Below, piece after piece: positions 61,372 through 64,000 of a stretch of DNA of 64,000 bases (positions are counted from its first letter, which is position 1; each line of letters starts with the position of its first letter). The position numbers and the translations under genes were made by a program. The stretch is from Bacteroidota bacterium. GTDB taxonomy: Bacteria > Bacteroidota > Ignavibacteria > Kapaibacteriales > HRBIN21. The DNA lies in the NCBI GenBank assembly GCA_030550395.1, contig JAUQPL010000004.1, positions 42,501 to 106,500 of the forward strand, written 5' to 3'. The notes under the pieces are model-generated. The model was given only the letters and a program-made list of their open reading frames with translations, was not told the DNA's origin and made no database searches.

Positions 61372-64000
61372 GGCGGAGTTCGGCAAGCCCGCGTAAGGAG
61401 GCAGCTGCTGCTGCAAGGGTTGTGAAGAAGGGGATGCGATAGCGCATCGCTGTGCGCCCCATGATGTGTTCGTCATAGCGGGCATTCTCACCCAAGGGTG
61501 TGTTGATGAGGATATCCACTTTGCCGTCGGCGATGTAGTCAATGATACTGGGGCGCCCTTCGTAGTGCTTCCGCACAGGGGTGACGGGGAGTCCATGGCG
61601 CTGGAGAAATGCGGCGGTTCCCCGTGTTGCCCAGAGCTCAAAGCCCAGCTCTAAGTACCCACGGGCAATTTCCACTGCTTGGGGGGTCTTGTCATTGTCA
61701 GCCAGGGAAACGAAGACTCGTCCTTTGCCCTGTGGGATGCGGGTCCCGGCAGCGAGGTGGGCTTTGATGAGAGCCCGCCCAAACGAAGTGTCAATTCCCA
61801 TGACTTCTCCGGTTGAGCGCATCTCTGGTCCGGGAAAGACATGCACTTGGGGGAACTTGGTGAAGGGAAAGACAGACTCTTTGACGGCGATGCGTCCGAG
61901 GTTTGGACGGAATTCTGGTGCAGAAATGTTGCGGAGCTTCTCCCCCAACATAGCCCGGAGAGCCAGTTCAATGATCGGGATCCCGGTTGCTTTTGCCACG
62001 AAAGGCATTGTGCGGGAGGCCCGTGGATTGGCTTCCAGCACATAGATGGTGCCGTGCTGGATGGCGTATTGGACATTCAGGAGTCCGACAACCTCCAACG
62101 CGCGAGCAATGCGGCGGGTGTAATCGCAGAGGAGCTCCAGTTGTCCGAGGGTGATGTTGAATGGCGGTAGGACACAGGTGGAATCCCCGGAGTGAATACC
62201 GGCTTCCTCAATATGTTGGAGGACACCGGCGATGATAACGGTTTCGCCATCACTGACAGCGTCTACGTCAAATTCGTCGGCATGTTCCAGGAAGCGATCG
62301 ATCAGCACGGGGCGTTCGGGGAACACGGAGAAGGCCTCCCGTACATAGCGGCGCAGCGTTTCTTCCCGGTAGCAGATTTGCATTGCCCGTCCTCCGAGAA
62401 CATAGGAAGGGCGAACCAGAACGGGATAGCCGATCGCACGGGCGATGGAGATGGCTTCCTCCTCAGAGCGAGCGGCACCCCACGGGGGACAAGGGATATG
62501 GAGTTCTTGCAGGAGCTGGGCAAAACGTTCCCGATCTTCGGCAAGATCGATGCCTTCAGGCGAAGTGCCCAATAGGCGGAATCCAGCAGCTTGAATCCTA
62601 TGGGCTAAACGGAGCGGGGTTTGTCCACCGAGGCTGACCACGACCCCTTCGGGGCGCTCATGTTCCAGGACATTGAGAACGTCTTCGGCTGTAAGGGGTT
62701 CAAAGTAGAGTTTGTCCACAGTGTCGTAGTCGGTGGAGACCGTCTCCGGATTGCAGTTGATCATAATCGCCTCATAGCCCAAGCGACGCAAAGCAAAAAC
62801 GCCTTGCACGCAGCAGTAGTCAAACTCTATCCCCTGTCCGATGCGGTTGGGCCCACTTCCGAGGATGACAACTTTCCGGCGGCCAGATACGAGGGATTCG
62901 TTTTCTCCGGGCGCATATGTGGAGTAGTGGTAGGGTGTTTCGGACTCAAACTCGGCTGCACAGGTATCCACGGTTTTGTAGACAGGACGGAGCAAGTGTT
63001 GGTGCCGAAAGTGAGCAACCTCTGTTTCCGAACAGCCTGTAAGGACAGCAAGCTGGACATCGGAGAAACCCATGGCTTTCAACTGTTGGAGGCGTTCTAC
63101 GCCCAGGCGCTCCAGAAGAGCAATTCCTGAGCTGCCAGTCCTCTGCCGGAGGTGGAGGACCTCCTGGGCTGCCAGAACGATTTCGCGGCATTGCTCAATA
63201 AACCACGGGTCGTAGCTGGTCAGGGCATGGATTTCCTCTGTGCTCATACCGAGGCGCAGGGCGTCGCAGAGATCAAACAGCGAGCGCGAGTGGCGGCGGC
63301 GCAGCCGCGCCCGGATCGGCTCAAGGTCTTCTTCACTGAGCGGCTTCAGGTACTCAGGGCGATCAAAGCCGAAACCGAAGCGCTCCTGCTCTAAGCTACG
63401 GATGGCTTTCTGCAGGGCCTCCTTAAAGGTGCGCCCAAATGCCATAGCTTCGCCGACGGATTTCATCTGCGTGCCCAGTTCGTCGGGCACTTCTGGGAAT
63501 TTCTCAAAGTCCCAGCGAGGGATTTTGACCACCACGTAGTCAATAGCCGGCTCAAAACAAGCGGGTGTCTTCCCCGTGATCTCGTTGAGGATTTCGTCCA
63601 GTGTGTACCCGATAGCGAGTCTGGCGGCGATTTTCGCAATAGGAAATCCCGTGGCTTTAGAGGCCAGCGCAGAGCTGCGGGAGACGCGAGGGTTCATCTC
63701 GATGACCACCATCCGACCCGTTTTGGGGTCCACAGCAAACTGGATATTGGAGCCCCCCGTCTCCACACCGATTTCCCGCATGATGCGGATGGCCGCATCG
63801 CGCATCTGCTGGTATTCAACATCGGTCAGTGTCTGTGCTGGGGCGACGGTAATGGAATCCCCGGTGTGAACGCCCATGGAATCAAAGTTCTCAATGGAGC
63901 AGACGATGACAACGTTATCCTTGCGGTCACGCATGACTTCCAGTTCGTATTCTTTCCACCCCAGCACAGACTCCTCCACCAGGACGCGCTGGATTGGGCT
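61325..64000 (-). CDS. carB: Carbamoyl-phosphate synthase large chain (5' end outside window)
   Basis: The frame is open to the window end, so about 891 of ~1070 residues are seen; the missing part is the first ATP-grasp N-terminus. Visible text includes the standard [47 protein letters not shown], then the second half with [40 protein letters not shown] and [17 protein letters not shown]. The MGS-like allosteric domain ends the protein with [19 protein letters not shown]. The enzyme makes carbamoyl phosphate for arginine and pyrimidines; CarA is not in the window. Confidence 0.97.
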   Translation of the reverse strand, partial: SPIQRVLVEESVLGWKEYELEVMRDRKDNVVIVCSIENFDSMGVHTGDSITVAPAQTLTDVEYQQMRDAAIRIMREIGVETGGSNIQFAVDPKTGRMVVIEMNPRVSRSSALASKATGFPIAKIAARLAIGYTLDEILNEITGKTPACFEPAIDYVVVKIPRWDFEKFPEVPDELGTQMKSVGEAMAFGRTFKEALQKAIRSLEQERFGFGFDRPEYLKPLSEEDLEPIRARLRRRHSRSLFDLCDALRLGMSTEEIHALTSYDPWFIEQCREIVLAAQEVLHLRQRTGSSGIALLERLGVERLQQLKAMGFSDVQLAVLTGCSETEVAHFRHQHLLRPVYKTVDTCAAEFESETPYHYSTYAPGENESLVSGRRKVVILGSGPNRIGQGIEFDYCCVQGVFALRRLGYEAIMINCNPETVSTDYDTVDKLYFEPLTAEDVLNVLEHERPEGVVVSLGGQTPLRLAHRIQAAGFRLLGTSPEGIDLAEDRERFAQLLQELHIPCPPWGAARSEEEAISIARAIGYPVLVRPSYVLGGRAMQICYREETLRRYVREAFSVFPERPVLIDRFLEHADEFDVDAVSDGETVIIAGVLQHIEEAGIHSGDSTCVLPPFNITLGQLELLCDYTRRIARALEVVGLLNVQYAIQHGTIYVLEANPRASRTMPFVAKATGIPIIELALRAMLGEKLRNISAPEFRPNLGRIAVKESVFPFTKFPQVHVFPGPEMRSTGEVMGIDTSFGRALIKAHLAAGTRIPQGKGRVFVSLADNDKTPQAVEIARGYLELGFELWATRGTAAFLQRHGLPVTPVRKHYEGRPSIIDYIADGKVDILINTPLGENARYDEHIMGRTAMRYRIPFFTTLAAAAASLRGLAELRHAELQVKPLQEYYAE

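Noticed and set aside
1-64000. CRISPR arrays, insertion sequences, prophage or integrative elements
   Set aside because: No regularly spaced repeats, transposase, integrase or terminal inverted repeats were seen, and the gene content is uniform housekeeping.

Overview
The window is a dense bacterial chromosome segment with one tRNA, about 54 protein genes and almost no spare DNA. Several traits point to the Bacteroidota/Chlorobiota side of the FCB group: a secreted protein with a type IX secretion (T9SS) C-terminal sorting domain, a DUF6029-like outer-membrane protein, an OmpA protein with PD40 repeats, type III glutamine synthetase, an EF-G-like second GTPase, and the motif TAnnTTTG just upstream of several transcription units. 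High GC and very tight packing would suit a Kapabacteria/Ignavibacteria/Chlorobi-like lineage, but that placement is inference. No mobile element, CRISPR array, rRNA or phage gene was seen.

Layout. 1-3139 (+): the end of dnaG, a YbbR-domain protein and an acyl-CoA ligase. 3392-6959 (-): purC-rodA-ispD-mtgA, joining purine, isoprenoid and cell-wall synthesis. 7069-8230 (+): an ABC-2 ATPase without permeases, then tRNA-Arg(CCU). 8204-13691 (-): a 1459-residue PAS/GAF histidine kinase followed by a receiver-histidine kinase whose last eight codons lie antisense to the tRNA. 13751-24339 (-): a nearly unbroken run of 13 genes (XRE regulator, 2H phosphoesterase, outer-membrane protein, maf, lone sugar-type ABC permease, plsY, UPF0173 hydrolase, cobalamin adenosyltransferase, nadA, YfhO protein, HAD phosphatase, def, pdxH). 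24418-25779 (+): an SDR oxidoreductase and a DedA protein. 26022-27065 (-): the T9SS cargo protein.

27128-38061: pth (-), a secreted protein and alaS (+), then a minus-strand operon tlpA-like, DUF6029, gltP-type symporter, yggS, punA, lipoprotein, pta that ends inside the 3' end of alaS. 38204-42554 (+): zinc-ribbon membrane protein, purL, coaE, FlK-like thioesterase, ftsE-like ATPase. 42541-47265 (-): lrp, glnN, recX, OmpA/PD40 protein. 47266-48113 is the only stretch over 300 bases without a gene; it carries the probable lrp promoter and a cluster of strong hairpins that may be a small structured RNA. 48114-53532 (-): nuoJ-nuoK-hpnC-hpnD-polA, an unusual linkage of two complex I membrane subunits, squalene synthesis and DNA polymerase I. 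53594-64000 (-): EF-G-like GTPase, purN, an uncharacterised Rossmann protein, metE, prmC and the 3' part of carB.

Most genes serve nucleotide, cofactor, amino-acid and envelope metabolism, and overlaps of 1-4 bases (ATGA or TGATG) are common, so translational coupling is likely. The least explained items are the kinase pair with its tRNA overlap, the hairpin cluster at about 47865-47965, the nuoJK-hpnCD-polA operon, and transporter parts (7069, 20943, 41871) separated from their usual partners.
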